Part shown: one piece after another, positions 47,740-58,729 of the stretch
How the letters are laid out: every line of letters starts with the position of its first letter
Numbering within the stretch: position 1 is the first letter of the stretch
Source of the DNA: Mycogone perniciosa
Lineage: Eukaryota; Ascomycota; Sordariomycetes; Hypocreales; Hypocreaceae
NCBI GenBank assembly: GCA_025331125.1
Contig: JAOALB010000174.1
Span: forward strand, 39,550 to 103,549
DNA length: 64,000 bases
Direction: 5' to 3'
The notes under the pieces: model-generated
What the model was told of the DNA's origin: nothing
Databases searched by the model: none
Seen by the model: the letters and a program-made list of their open reading frames with translations, nothing else
Program-made: the position numbers and the translations under genes

Positions 47740-48941
47740 GATCGCAATCTTCCCTTATCACTAACACGGAGATTTGAGCTGTGAAGGGACTTTGCACATG
47801 TATACGATTGTGAGTCGGAGCACGAGTTTGCGTTCAACCATTATGTCTAAAACGGCCTCACTCCCCAAATGCATCCACTCTTTGCTGGTCACGTACATAT
47901 ATGGCCGTCCGCTATCGGCCGATCATGAATTAGCTGCAGGATCCCAAGTCAACATAACCACACTTGCACGGATCTGATTACGTATGGAGAAATATTTATC
48001 TCTCATACTAGGTAGATCATCACGAAAGGTGATGTAAGAACGGCTACTACCGTACTTTGGAAGAGGAGGGAGTGTGATTTGTAGCGTTCGGTTTATTAAA
48101 ATGACGCATTCGCAAGGAGTACCTGACCCCACAAAAAGGGTACCACTGCAGATCCCTCCCCCAGCAAATTATGGACCCGAAAGGGGTAGATCAGAATTTG
48201 TTAATGTCACGGGGCGTTGATTTAGTACTACCTTCGTCACAAATTCTCCGTTTATATTGCTGTGGGGACATTCAACATCGACCGTGTCCGGTCACGCGAA
48301 AGACGCTATAAGCACTAAGGGTCAGTAGTCTATATTTGCTTTCATTATTAAGTCTAGAACCTGCCCAAAACCGATCGCTGTGGAGCAACATACTAATATA
48401 TAGCAGCACCGAGCTCGCGCATTCGGCCCCTGTCCGCACATGCGGCGTGGCGGATCGAATCCAACTGGCGATGCAAGAACTTTTCTTTAGTCTCATGCCC
48501 GGCGTCATTTAGACAAAGGGGTACAGAGAACTCCGTAGAATGGACTTCATTAGCGTGGATGATGACAGTCTACGATGCAGATGAGGCATTATCTGATCTG
48601 ATTGATAAAAAGGGCCGCACAATGGAGCGTCTAACAAACAAGCCTGCTGTACATAATAACAGCTAAGCTAGGATTAGTATAAGGACGGGTTTGGTGACAT
48701 TATGGGTTAGACGTCCCAAAATCTCCATTCTAAAGGCAACGTGTCAGAAAATGCCATAGCACCAGAGGCACCGTGAAGAATGTTGCCTAAGGTTTTGTAC
48801 GCTACAAATGTGTAGGTAGTAGTAGTCCTCGGACTTGGAAACTACGCATATCGAGAAGAGTCCAACTCACAGGGTTCAGCTTGAATGCCATTGACGAATC
48901 TCTAGTTCAACCCATTACTATCTAGATATCCTACCAAATTA
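47740..48941. other. sidD upstream region / sidH downstream region
   Basis: About 1.2 kb without a recognisable gene separates the NRPS start from the sidH stop; both are on the minus strand. It carries the exact GATA-factor site listed separately, plus a neighbouring TTGATAAA. ORFs of 60-80 codons here have no family features. Confidence 0.5.
48589..48597 (-). promoter_or_regulatory. Candidate SreA-type GATA site (ATCAGATAA)
   Basis: On the plus strand TTATCTGAT is the exact complement of ATCWGATAA, the extended site known for iron-responsive fungal GATA repressors (SreA/SRE/Urbs1 family). A second GATAA in opposite orientation (TTGATAAA) follows about 6 bp later. The site is about 850 bp upstream of the NRPS start. 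Binding is inferred. Confidence 0.5.
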
Positions 48942-49811
48942 TCACAGTTTGCTGTCCACCCATCGAGGGTCTCTCTTTTCCACAAAAGCCAGGACTCCTT
49001 CATTAAAATTATGGGAAGAATTCATTCTTGAGTCCCATGTCTCGCAGAGCAAGCGACTTGCGTTTTCCGCGCTACCGTCCTCCCATCCAGCTATGATACC
49101 GGCACGGGTGACAATGATACTATCTGGACTGTTGTTGGCGATGGCCGCGGCGTACTCCATGGCCACTTTCACAACTGGCCGATCTAGCACCGCACAGTCC
49201 TCTGGAGCATCATCCGTAATAGCATTGATCAAAGCCCACTCCTTTGCCTCTGCAGCTGTGATACTTCTTCCCGTGAGTGCCAGTTCCATCGCTTTAGGCC
49301 GGCCAATAGTTCGCGCTAGTCTGGGAAGAGAGCCCGCGTTGGCAACAACTCCTCTCTTTACTTCTGGAAGCGCGAAGCATGCACTCTTGGCCGCGATCAC
49401 GAGGTCGAGATTCGCCAGAATCTCCATACCTCCGCCAAAAGCCAACCCATTGACCGCAGCGATAACTGGTTTCTTTCCGTGACGTCGTGATAGTCCACCA
49501 AAGCCAGATGGAGGGTTCATTGGGCGGTCCTGCTGCTGGCCCTCTGCTCGGCTGCGGTTGAGTTGGTTCCATTCCTTGAGGTCCATGCCAGCGCAAAACG
49601 CACGCCCGGCACCGGTGATAATGGCGCAACGCAGCGATGGCTCACCATCGTACCAGGAAAAGAGAGCCTCGAGCTCATACTGCGCCTCGACGGTCATGGC
49701 ATTGAGCATCCTAGGTCGGTTGAACACGACCAACATTGTGTGCTGGGCTGGGAAAAGGACCAGTCCATAGCTCTGGGTTGGGGGCTGCCGTTCGAACGCA
49801 TGCTGCGCCAT
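48942..49811 (-). CDS. sidH: SidH-type enoyl-CoA hydratase (mevalonyl-CoA dehydratase)
   Basis: The crotonase-family enzyme of 289 residues, in one exon, probably dehydrates mevalonyl-CoA to anhydromevalonyl-CoA, the acyl donor for fusarinine and coprogen monomers. Oxyanion-hole segments are RAFCAGMDL (70-78) and GLAFGGGMEI (122-131). Both acidic residues of crotonase hydratases are kept: E130 in GGGMEI and E150 in LPEVKRG. The C-terminus is SKL, a canonical PTS1, so a peroxisomal location is expected, as described for fungal SidH. The functional call comes from its place between the siderophore NRPS and the ABC transporter, beside sidF. From the domain alone it could be another enoyl-CoA hydratase. 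The start at 49811 gives a normal N-terminus (MAQHAFERQP). It is intact, and transcribed away from the ABC gene. Confidence 0.88.
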   Translation of the reverse strand: MAQHAFERQPPTQSYGLVLFPAQHTMLVVFNRPRMLNAMTVEAQYELEALFSWYDGEPSLRCAIITGAGRAFCAGMDLKEWNQLNRSRAEGQQQDRPMNPPSGFGGLSRRHGKKPVIAAVNGLAFGGGMEILANLDLVIAAKSACFALPEVKRGVVANAGSLPRLARTIGRPKAMELALTGRSITAAEAKEWALINAITDDAPEDCAVLDRPVVKVAMEYAAAIANNSPDSIIVTRAGIIAGWEDGSAENASRLLCETWDSRMNSSHNFNEGVLAFVEKRDPRWVDSKL

Positions 49812-51022
49812 TGGAATTAACTTGGGAATGACAAGGCTCTCTACGCGTAGGTCGAGGTGGTTGTAAAGGGGCTTGGCAAATCCGTCTATTAATACACGAT
49901 TCGAGTGAATACGAAGATGCTTTTAAATGAGAAGATCAATAATTCGTACGGCTACTATGGAGTATACTACTACTAACGGGCAAAGGTTCTCTTGTGGGCG
50001 GCTTTTCGTCACGCAATGGCTATCTGAATGGCTTTAGCACCTACGTAGCTCGTAAACAAGCAAGAGCGTAGAGACGGTGTGGGTCATACGCCCACCGGGG
50101 CATGAAGAAAATCACGGGAGTTCTCACAAATGCAGCCAAGTTGCCAAGGTACGATCGGCAACTCAAGCCCGAGAGCCCAGACAAGAATAACAGAAGGGCG
50201 AATGTACTCGTACCAACGCTTCCAATCAAAGAGAAAAAAGCCAAGAGAAAAACGGGTTATGGGCTCTATCCATTAAGCTGTTTTGGTTATTTGTTTTAGA
50301 AGAGTCTATGCTTTGCTCATATACTACCAAAATGATAGATTTAAATCTTTGATAAGAACGGCAAAGACGAAACCAACTCCAGAGCCTTGATTATCCGGTG
50401 AGTTTCACATGTACAATCCCCATTTATTTGATTTGAGAGAAACGGATTTTTTTATTTTTTATTTTTTTTTAGTTGATGACTAGTTAGTTGAAGCTCTGCA
50501 TGCAACATATACAATAGCTTATTCTTAGCTTATGCTTAGCTTATGCTTAGCTTGCCGTCGTAGTACTTCGTAGGCACATATGCATTCCCCACACACAAAG
50601 TCAATGGGAAGCTAACTAGTTTCTCTACCAACACCCCTTTAACACACCTCGGACTCACTAGATATACCCACCCCTGAGGTTAGGGTTAGTCGCACGATGA
50701 GGTGGAGGGTTCCACGGATTCCCAGACCATGATAAGATGTGATTGATTAGATTTCCAAGTTTTCGACCTCCTCTCAAGACTCAATTCCCCGTAGTGCATG
50801 CACTTGGAGTCCACTGATGGAGAACCCGAGATCGGCTCAGAGTCAGGCCGAGTGAAAATTTTGTTTGAATCGTAGTATCAACCATACCGTTTGGCCGGTT
50901 TTGCCCGTTTATTACAGGCGTTCTCTGGATGAAAAAAATGTTGAACGAGGCCAGCTCGACTGTTGTTGGTCCTCTGCCTCCGGCCCAATCATCTTCACCT
51001 CCGCCGTCCATGTGTTAGAGCC
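49812..51022. promoter_or_regulatory. Shared divergent promoter region of sidH and the ABC transporter
   Basis: sidH (minus) and the ABC gene (plus) are transcribed outwards from this 1.2-kb interval. Plain HGATAR cores occur as TTGATAAG near 50349-50356 and TGATAAG near 50730-50736. Neither has the full ATCWGATAA extension. Three tandem GCTTATGCTTA-like words lie near 50520-50550. No gene is recognised inside, and regulation by iron is inferred from cluster context only. Confidence 0.45.
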
Positions 51023-54000
51023 ATGGCAGACTCAGCATCAGGGCCACAGTCTATTGGCTCTCGGATTTTGACGATGGTCAGTACTTATCTTCTCCTTGGG
51101 TATTGATGATAACTGACGAGCTTGTCCTTCGCAGCTCAACAAGGCCTTTGGCTACTTCACCATCTATTTACAAGCAAATCCAACAAACCTCGACATTGTG
51201 CTCTTAGTTACAGGCATCGTTAGTGCCATCGCCTCCGGAATCCCATTCCCGCTGTTGGGCATCATATTCGGCCAGCTCATCGATGACTTCAATGATGAGA
51301 CCTGCACAGCCAACACGTCTCATGCTGGAGACTCGGCCACGCAGGGCGCATACCAAGACGCCGTGAACAGCAAGATCCTTTACGTCGTCTACCTCGCTAT
51401 AGCTCAATTCGGCTTCATGTATATCCACCTTGTGTGCTGGTCACTCGGCGGCGCCAGACTGGCCCAACGTCTACGCGAACAATACCTCCGCAGCCTGCTA
51501 CACAAGGAACCATCCTTCTTCGACAACCTGCCGGCCGGTGAAGTGTCGTCGCGACTGAATGGAGACATACAGATGATCCGTGCAGGCACCTCAGAAAAGG
51601 TCGGCATCACCCTCTCCAGCCTTTCCTTTTTTATAGCATCGTATACAATTGCCTTTATCAAGAACACGAGGCTCGCCGGGATTCTGGTCTCACTGGTGCC
51701 GGCATACTTCTCCATGTCACTTGTGGGTGGGTGGTTCATTGAGAAGTATTCCTCAAAGGCATCAGACCGCTTCGCAGCAGCCTCATCCGTCGCCTCGGAG
51801 GCTCTATCCAATGTTGCAGTTGTACAAGCATTCAACGCAAACGATAAGCTGGAAACCAGTTTCTCAACACACCTGCGCATGGCTAGGAATGAGGGACTCA
51901 AGAAGGCCCTCACGAATGGCGTTCAGGCAGGCTTGATGTACTTTATTGCCTATGCGGCCAACGCGCTGGCTTTCTGGCAAGGCAGCCGTATGATTGCTAA
52001 AACAGTGGAGGACAATGGTGAAGGAACAACGGTGGGATCAGTTTTTACTGTTATCTTCATCCTGGTTGACGGTAAGTTTGGCGCAAAGCACATATCTCTT
52101 TCTTATACCATCTTAAACATGCCGGGAAGCTAAAGCCCAACGACAGCAACGCTTATCCTTAGCGAGGTCACCCCTTTCCTGCATATTTTTGCGGCAGCAT
52201 CTGGAGCATTCACAAAGCTAAAGCGAGACATGGACTATCAGTCTGCGATTGATGGGACTGCAGATACAGGCCTTAGATTGTCCCGAGACACTGCAGGTCA
52301 ATTTGAGCTGCGAAATGTCTCCTTCACTTATCCATCCCGAACAGAGCAGACTGTGCTCCAAAACGTGTCTCTGAAATGTCCAGCCGGCAAGAAGACAGCC
52401 ATCATCGGGTTTTCGGGTAGCGGCAAGTCTACTGTGGCTAGTTTAATGCTTCGATTGTATGACCCGACTGAGGGATCAGTTATGCTGGACGGCCATGACC
52501 TTCGCCAACTTAATACACGCCACGTCCGTAGTTTGGTTGGTTTTGTTCAACAAGAAGCCACTTTACTCGATCGATCCATCTTGGAGAATATTGCGCATGG
52601 GCTGGTCAACTCTGCTATTCTTGAACATGAGAACATGCGTGATGCGTTGCTTGGACCTCAACTCGCTTCTGTAGCGGCCGCAATCAGAAATGGTCGAGAA
52701 ACAGCAAAGGCTGCCCGAGAACACGGTCCCATTGTGGAAGAGATTATGAACATGGTCCAGAAAGCGGCAACTCTTGCAGATGCCACACCATTCATAGGCA
52801 ATCTGCCAGAGGGGCTGGGCACCATTGTCGGATCCAGCGGTACACTGCTCAGTGGTGGTCAAAAACAGCGTATTGCGATCGCAAGGGGCTTGGTCAAAGA
52901 CCCTAAAGTTCTTATTCTGGACGAAGCCACAGCGTCGCTTGACTCCAGGAGTGAAAGAGAAATTCTTAATGCCTTGGAACGGTGCTCCGAGGGAAGGACC
53001 GTCATCTCAGTGGCCCACAGGCTCTCCACGATCCAAAAAGCAGACATGATCATTGTAATGGAAAAGGGGGCGGTTGTCGAAGAAGGGACCCACGCAGAGC
53101 TCATGGAAAAGCAAGGTACTTATGCTGGTCTCGTCGACCTGCAAAACTTGAACGCCCAATCCGATGATCAGAAGGCCGATGACGATGTGGTTTCAAATGA
53201 CCTCGCCGAGGTTGAAAAAATGGAAAAGGGCTTTGAGAGCAGTAGCGGCGTGGATGTCTCCGACGACGCAACTAAGAACAACTCGGGAGAACGGTTTTCA
53301 ACACTTCAATCTTCAAAGGCCACAGTCACGAACAAATCTGCTTGGCACTTGATCAAAGCCATGTCCCCTTTCATACGCCCCCACACTCTAGTCGCGCTGT
53401 TGGCTCTTGCGGGTGCAAGCATCGTCGGCGGATCGTATTCTGCTGAGGCTGTAATCTTTGGCAACACTGTTGGTAGCCTAACCCCGTGCCAAACACCCAG
53501 CTATATTCGAGACAGCGGTAACTTCTTCGGACTCATGTTCTTCATATTAGCTATCATCGAATTCTTTGCTAATATCCTAAGCTGGGTGGGCTTTGGCTGG
53601 GTCTCCGAAAACGCCATCTATGCCATTCGTGTGCGACTGTTTCACAGTCTCTTTGAACAGGATGTGCAGTGGCACCAGTCCGAGAACCGTACCCCGTCGG
53701 GCTTGCTGGGATACATCACCAACGACGGAAACCAAATAGCCGGCCTTAGTGGCTCGATCATTGGCACTGTCCTGTCCATCTGCATCAACCTTGTTGCAGC
53801 CGTCATCCTGACGTTTGTCATAGCCTGGAAGATCGCCATCGTATGTCTGGCCATTGTACCATTGCTTCTTGGAGTAGGTATCACGCAGCTACGCGCCCTC
53901 GCCGCATTTGAAGAGAAGCACGAGAGTGCCTTCAATAGGTCCGTTAGTATTAGCGTCGAGGCTATCAACTCGATCAAGACCGTCGCTGCGCTATCGATCG

Positions 54001-55148
54001 AAGACGAGATCTTGGAGACTTATCGCCGCACCCTCGACGGGCCGCGCCGGGAAGTCACTGCAATTAGTTTCTACGCCAACCTATGGCTTGGATTGCAATA
54101 TTTCATCGGTAATCTAGCATTTGCGCTAGCCTTCTGGTGGGGCTCCAAGCAGATCCTGAATGGCCTCTATACTCAGACGCAGTTCATCATTGTTGTGTTT
54201 TCTCTGCTCGTCAGCGCCCAGCTCTGGAGTCAGATGTTTGCGCTTGCTCCAGAGGTCACCAATGCTCGTGCCGCTATTGCAAGAGTCGCCAGCATCATAG
54301 AGATTGGATCATCAGGTTCGGATCAAGCCCTGTTGTTCTCCAAGAGAACAGATGTTGAGGCCACCGCAGAGAGCAAGGGCGTGTCGCCGCATGCGCAGGG
54401 GGGTATAGATTTACAGCTCCGGGACGTTCATTTTTCTTATCCCGCCCGCTCAACCGCGCCCGCTCTGCGTGGTCTCAATCTCCACGTCCGGCCTGGCCAA
54501 TTCTGTGGGCTCGTCGGACCCTCAGGAGCAGGAAAATCTACCATTATATCCCTTGTAGAGCGCATGTACATGCTGACCTCTGGAGAAATTCTCATTGATG
54601 GAAAGGATATCACCAAACAAAGCGGTGTTTCCTTCCGCGACGATATTGCTCTCGTACCACAAGACGGCGTGCTCTTCGACGGCAGCATACGGTTCAATAT
54701 CTCTCTGGGCGCGCGCCCAGGCACCGAAGTTTCTGATGAGGATATGATCGAAGCCTGCAAACTAGCTAACATTCATGATACTATCATCAATCTGCCTCAG
54801 GGCTACGATACACTTTGTGGTACCAATGGCAGCATGCTCTCAGGCGGACAGAAGCAACGCTTAGCCATCGCCCGCGCCCTGGTACGCAAGCCCAGGCTAC
54901 TGATTCTAGATGAGCCCACCAGCGCACTGGATGCTGAATCTGAGAAGATCCTGCAAGAGGGCTTGGAAGTCGCCTCGCGGGGCATCAGTGTCTTGGCCAT
55001 CGCACATCGACTGCACACAATCCGCAAAGCCGATGTCATCTACGTCATTGAGGCTGGGCAGTGCGTTGACTCGGGCACGCACAATGAGCTCTATGAACGA
55101 TCGGAGAGCTATCGTGCGAATGTTCTCAGTCAGATGATTGGGGTGTGA
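51023..55148 (+). CDS. Full-size ABC-B transporter of the siderophore cluster (SitT-like)
   Basis: An MDR-type exporter of 1330 residues, TMD-NBD-TMD-NBD. Exons are 51023-51076, 51135-52071 and 52147-55148. The GT-AG introns (58 and 75 bp) rejoin LTM to LNKAFGY and ILVD to ATLILSEV. NBD1 has Walker A GFSGSGKST (418-426), signature LSGGQ (565-569) and Walker B LILDEA (586-591). NBD2 has GPSGAGKST (1121-1129), LSGGQ (1228-1232) and LLILDEP (1248-1254). The segment between the Q-loop and the signature in NBD1 is expanded by a charged stretch of a few dozen residues (about 490-530) compared with NBD2. Homologues next to sidD in other fungi (SitT/AbcB) are thought to move siderophores or protect against them; direction is not established here. 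It is a plasma-membrane or vesicle protein by family, and apparently intact. A generic multidrug pump is the alternative. Confidence 0.88.
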
Positions 55149-55452
55149 TGTCACAATATCTTTATTTGACATCTGTTGTTATGCTAGCACAGAAGCTGCA
55201 AGTGGTATAACATTTCGTGCGTTTGAGGGATATATACTCGAGAGAAAGGCGGCTTTATTTTGTATCATGGATGGACCAAATCGTAACTCGGCAGTATTGC
55301 TGCTACTGTACTCCGTACTCCGTATAATTCATAGTTTTGAACGGCAAAAACCATGTGCGTTTAACAGACGTCAGGAGAATTAGCATAATGTTTGGGCTGG
55401 TAGCCTAGGTTAGTTTTCCCCAAGGTGAGATGAAATTGAATCTGATGTCCCC

Positions 55453-56125
55453 CTCCCATGTGTACGAGCACCGAAACCACATCTCAAAATCCAAACCGAC
55501 ACTGCAGTTAAACCCCTTTAGAACCCGTTAAAGAAAAGACTAGTCTATATGTAGAAGGATTTCTCCACTATTTTCTTTTTTTGAGAGAGGGTGTCACAGG
55601 CTGAGAGCCTAGGTAAAGGAATTCGGCACCTGCCCAATTCGGTTATAGCTGCATACACGACTTATACGTCAATCGTGTAAATAGCCGTTGTTGGAGGCCA
55701 GCCGGCCTCGAGCCTTTCTTCCTTTCTTCCCTAGTTTTAGATAGACAATTCTAGGTCCCCTCTTTTTGTTATACACCTAAGGCCAGTCCTCTCACAGAGG
55801 GGCTTAATATTACGTTTCTTTTTTTAAGGGTATTTTTCAAGACTTTCTATGGATAACTGTAGAATATAATTTAATAAATGCTACATTTACTCTTTAATAA
55901 AATCTATTAAAATATAAATAGTAGGGTTTTCTAGTATTACATAAAAGGCATTTACTTAATAGATATAAATCCTTTATTAGATATATTTTAGTAAATGCAT
56001 TTTAGCATTTCGTCTTCTTTGCCTAATTGGGAATTCAAAATCAGCAATTTCCTTAACCGGGTTCAGCTGCAGTGTCGGTTTGGATTTTGAGGTGTGGTTT
56101 TGGGTGCTCCTCTCACACTTAGGAG
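55453..56125. mobile_element. Eroded TIR element (MITE-like), about 670 bp
   Basis: The left end (about 55453-55530) and right end (about 56050-56125) are inverted copies. Both contain CTCAAAATCCAAACCGACAC next to CTGCAG (plus strand on the left, complement on the right), with diverged tips CTCCCATGTGT and CTCCTAAGTGT. The interior, about 55800-56000, is strongly AT-rich, as in the isochore. It has no ORF. It is a different family from the element at 2197-2725. Edges are approximate. Confidence 0.7.
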
Positions 56126-57301
56126 CTTGTCAACTACCAACTATTAGATAGGCGTGTTAGACTCCCTTCTTACCTTTTTTATTACTATATATCTACAATC
56201 TACTCCGTACATTTTCTTCATTCTTGGATCCGGCCTTGGTTTCAGAGTAATACTCGTACGTTGGATTGACCTAGCACCAGTACTCCGTAGTGGTATACTT
56301 ACTACGACTGACCGGGCAACATCCAACACTGTTCCTAAACACGTCTAGTTCACGTACTCCGTACGTATGTTCTTGTGGATTTCCCCTGTGAAACAATAGC
56401 GCGAAAGCCCAGCCGCAAACTGGGCCGCTTGCGCTAGGGTGACCATATACTCGTACAAGGCAAGGTAGCTGAGAAATATTTGCTCGCGCGTGGAAATTCT
56501 TAGATACGGTGGACACATTTCAGCACAACTGTCCCACAGATTAACGGTATTACAAGAAACAACTGTGTAGCAGCATCTGTAGTAGGAGTCATTGTGATAC
56601 TAGCATTTGAGTGGTAGTACGGAGTATTCACGGATTACAAATTATGGCGAGGCACATAACGTGGGCCGGAGACAGAAGAAACGAGCAGTACTTGTATTTA
56701 GAAGTACTCCGTACAGAGTCCTAGTAGGTATTGCTTGATTTGTTGGAATAAGTTACGATTTACGGAGTACAACTAGCGCTTACTACTACAACCATGTAGC
56801 TGACACATCTCGCACTGTATTCTAAAAAGCGTTAGACTATGACCTTTTCTAGACTGGAATAGTTTGTGATAGTGGCTCATTACTAGTACGAACTTGCATA
56901 ATCACTCAATCCACATGTACGAAGCAGTCTTCTCTGTACTCCGTACGGGGTTTATAGCTAAATATTGCCTATTGATTATTATGATTAGGTATTATATTGA
57001 CTGACTGACTACTTCGTATTATGGTCATCAACTAAAGCTCTCGTTTCCAACAGAGGAATCGCTCTCACACCGAACAGTAACACTATCCCTATCATAATTC
57101 ATTATTAGCAACCATAACATCACGCAACCCCGAACACCCTGTTCATACCCTTTCCCCAATAATAGTGGTTTGTTCTTTTGCATTTCTTGCCTCCTATCGT
57201 ACATACGCAATGCGAGGTCTTGAATTCTAATCCGTACGAAGTAGGAAGTATTACTACGAGCACCTATTGAAAGAGTAACTCCTAGTTAAAACGGTAGTAT
57301 C

Positions 57302-57332
57302 TACGGAGTACGGAGTACGGAGTACGGAGTAC
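57302..57332. repeat. Tandem TACGGAG run, four copies
   Basis: Four head-to-tail copies of the 7-bp unit TACGGAG, closing with TAC. This is a local expansion of the palindromic GTACGGAGTAC word that is scattered in the surrounding intergenic DNA. Confidence 0.9.
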
Positions 57333-58641
57333 AATCTCTCGTAAAAAACGTCGAGAGCTCAGTATCAGCCCCACTGTGAATACTTTCGGCTACTTAAGAG
57401 GGTCTTTGTACCTGGCCCCATCCTGAGTACCTAGGCCCATAAACTCGTATATCCTACTCCATACTTCGTATCTTGATGTTGCATTAGCTCTTACTCCGTA
57501 AATACGGAGTACTATATAGTACTTATAGCGCTATTACTCGTATTGATCTGCACGAAAGACTAATCAGGATTGATTATATAAGCATCACCCCTGTTAATCC
57601 CCGCTGCTGTACTCCGTAGATACGAAAAGCAAATAGTATACTCTGTACTTCGCATACTACCTATAATTAATAAAGACGATTAAATGTAGCACTGCTAAAT
57701 AAAATCTGCTAGCTGCAGCGCAGTCCGTAGTATTTAACTATTCCTGGCCAGCCGAAACCTAAACTTAACTGCTATCTCCATAAGAGTAGTAAGGCAGTGC
57801 ATTAGTATTACTTATTCCCATGAAGATACTACCAAGACTCATTTTTGGAAGTCGTTATGCTTTTAACCATTACTTGCTTGATTGGTCCAAGCTTAAATAC
57901 ACTAGGAGGTCGCTTGAGGAATGCATACTCGTAGTTTCCGTATTGCGAATTGGCTGGCCGGGAAACTATCGATAATTGAACAGCAGTCTTCTTCATGGAG
58001 TTAAGCAAACTAACTACGCCCACACATTAATACACGGCAGCTGGGGATAAAAATAGCAAGTGTTACTCCGTACTCTGTGTCGAAACTTACAGGCAGTTAA
58101 TAATGAGTGGGGGTAAAACAGATAGAAAAGTTGAACTTGCCCGTTTTTACGGAGTATTAGAGGCAGTCTATCTATATTCTCCATGTATGGCAGGCAAGAG
58201 AGGGAGTTTCAACGGTTTATTGCATAAGTACAGCTCTATTACAACAAGTACTCTAATAGCAATGGCGTCGTGGCTTTAGTGTACAGGTTGTGTGATCACC
58301 AAAGTACTACCAAAGTACGGAGTACTACTCTATAGTCTCTCTTAGCTTCCATACTAGTAATAATAGTCGATCCGGACCGCCAAGGGAGCACCCAAGCCGG
58401 AAAATTCGGATGTACGGAGTACTGTCAGGAAGAAGAGGAAGAGGAAGGGGAAGAAGGGGGGGGGCGTGTGAGCTTATTGTTCCCCACCAGACCAGCCGTA
58501 GACGGGACCGTATGAGGAAGTAGGAGTCTAAATCGAACAAGACGCTTTGATCGCATACACATGATGTGTTGGAGGGAACTGAATCCGTAGGTGCAGTGGA
58601 GGATAGATCTTTTCCAACGCCGAAATCGGTTGTGGCCCGGT

Positions 58642-58647
58642 TATAAA
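58642..58647 (+). promoter_or_regulatory. TATA-like box of sidF
   Basis: TATAAA lies 88 bp before the sidF ATG at 58730, a suitable distance for a core promoter. The call is by position and sequence only. Confidence 0.4.
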
Positions 58648-58729
58648 TCTAGAGGTGAAGACGGAATCATCTATCTATCTGTATTGATTTCTGTCGCCAA
58701 AAAATACCAGCCAAATACTCCGTTTCAAA

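Larger units (their letters stand above)
55149..58729. other. Long intergenic region rich in TACGGAGTAC-type words
   Basis: 3.6 kb without a recognisable gene separate the ABC gene from sidF. It holds a TIR element at 55453-56125. More than fifteen TACGGAGTA/TACTCCGTA palindromic words follow, among them 55308, 56205, 56357, 56618, 56706, 56937, 57493, 58068, 58318 and 58414, and a four-copy tandem run at 57302-57332. A purine-rich tract (GAAGAGGAAGAGGAAGGGGA) lies near 58431-58450. The right end is the sidF promoter. Confidence 0.6.

Noticed and set aside
48440..48480. tRNA-like T-loop word (GGATCGAATCC)
   Set aside because: No acceptor stem, anticodon arm or A-box could be fitted around it.
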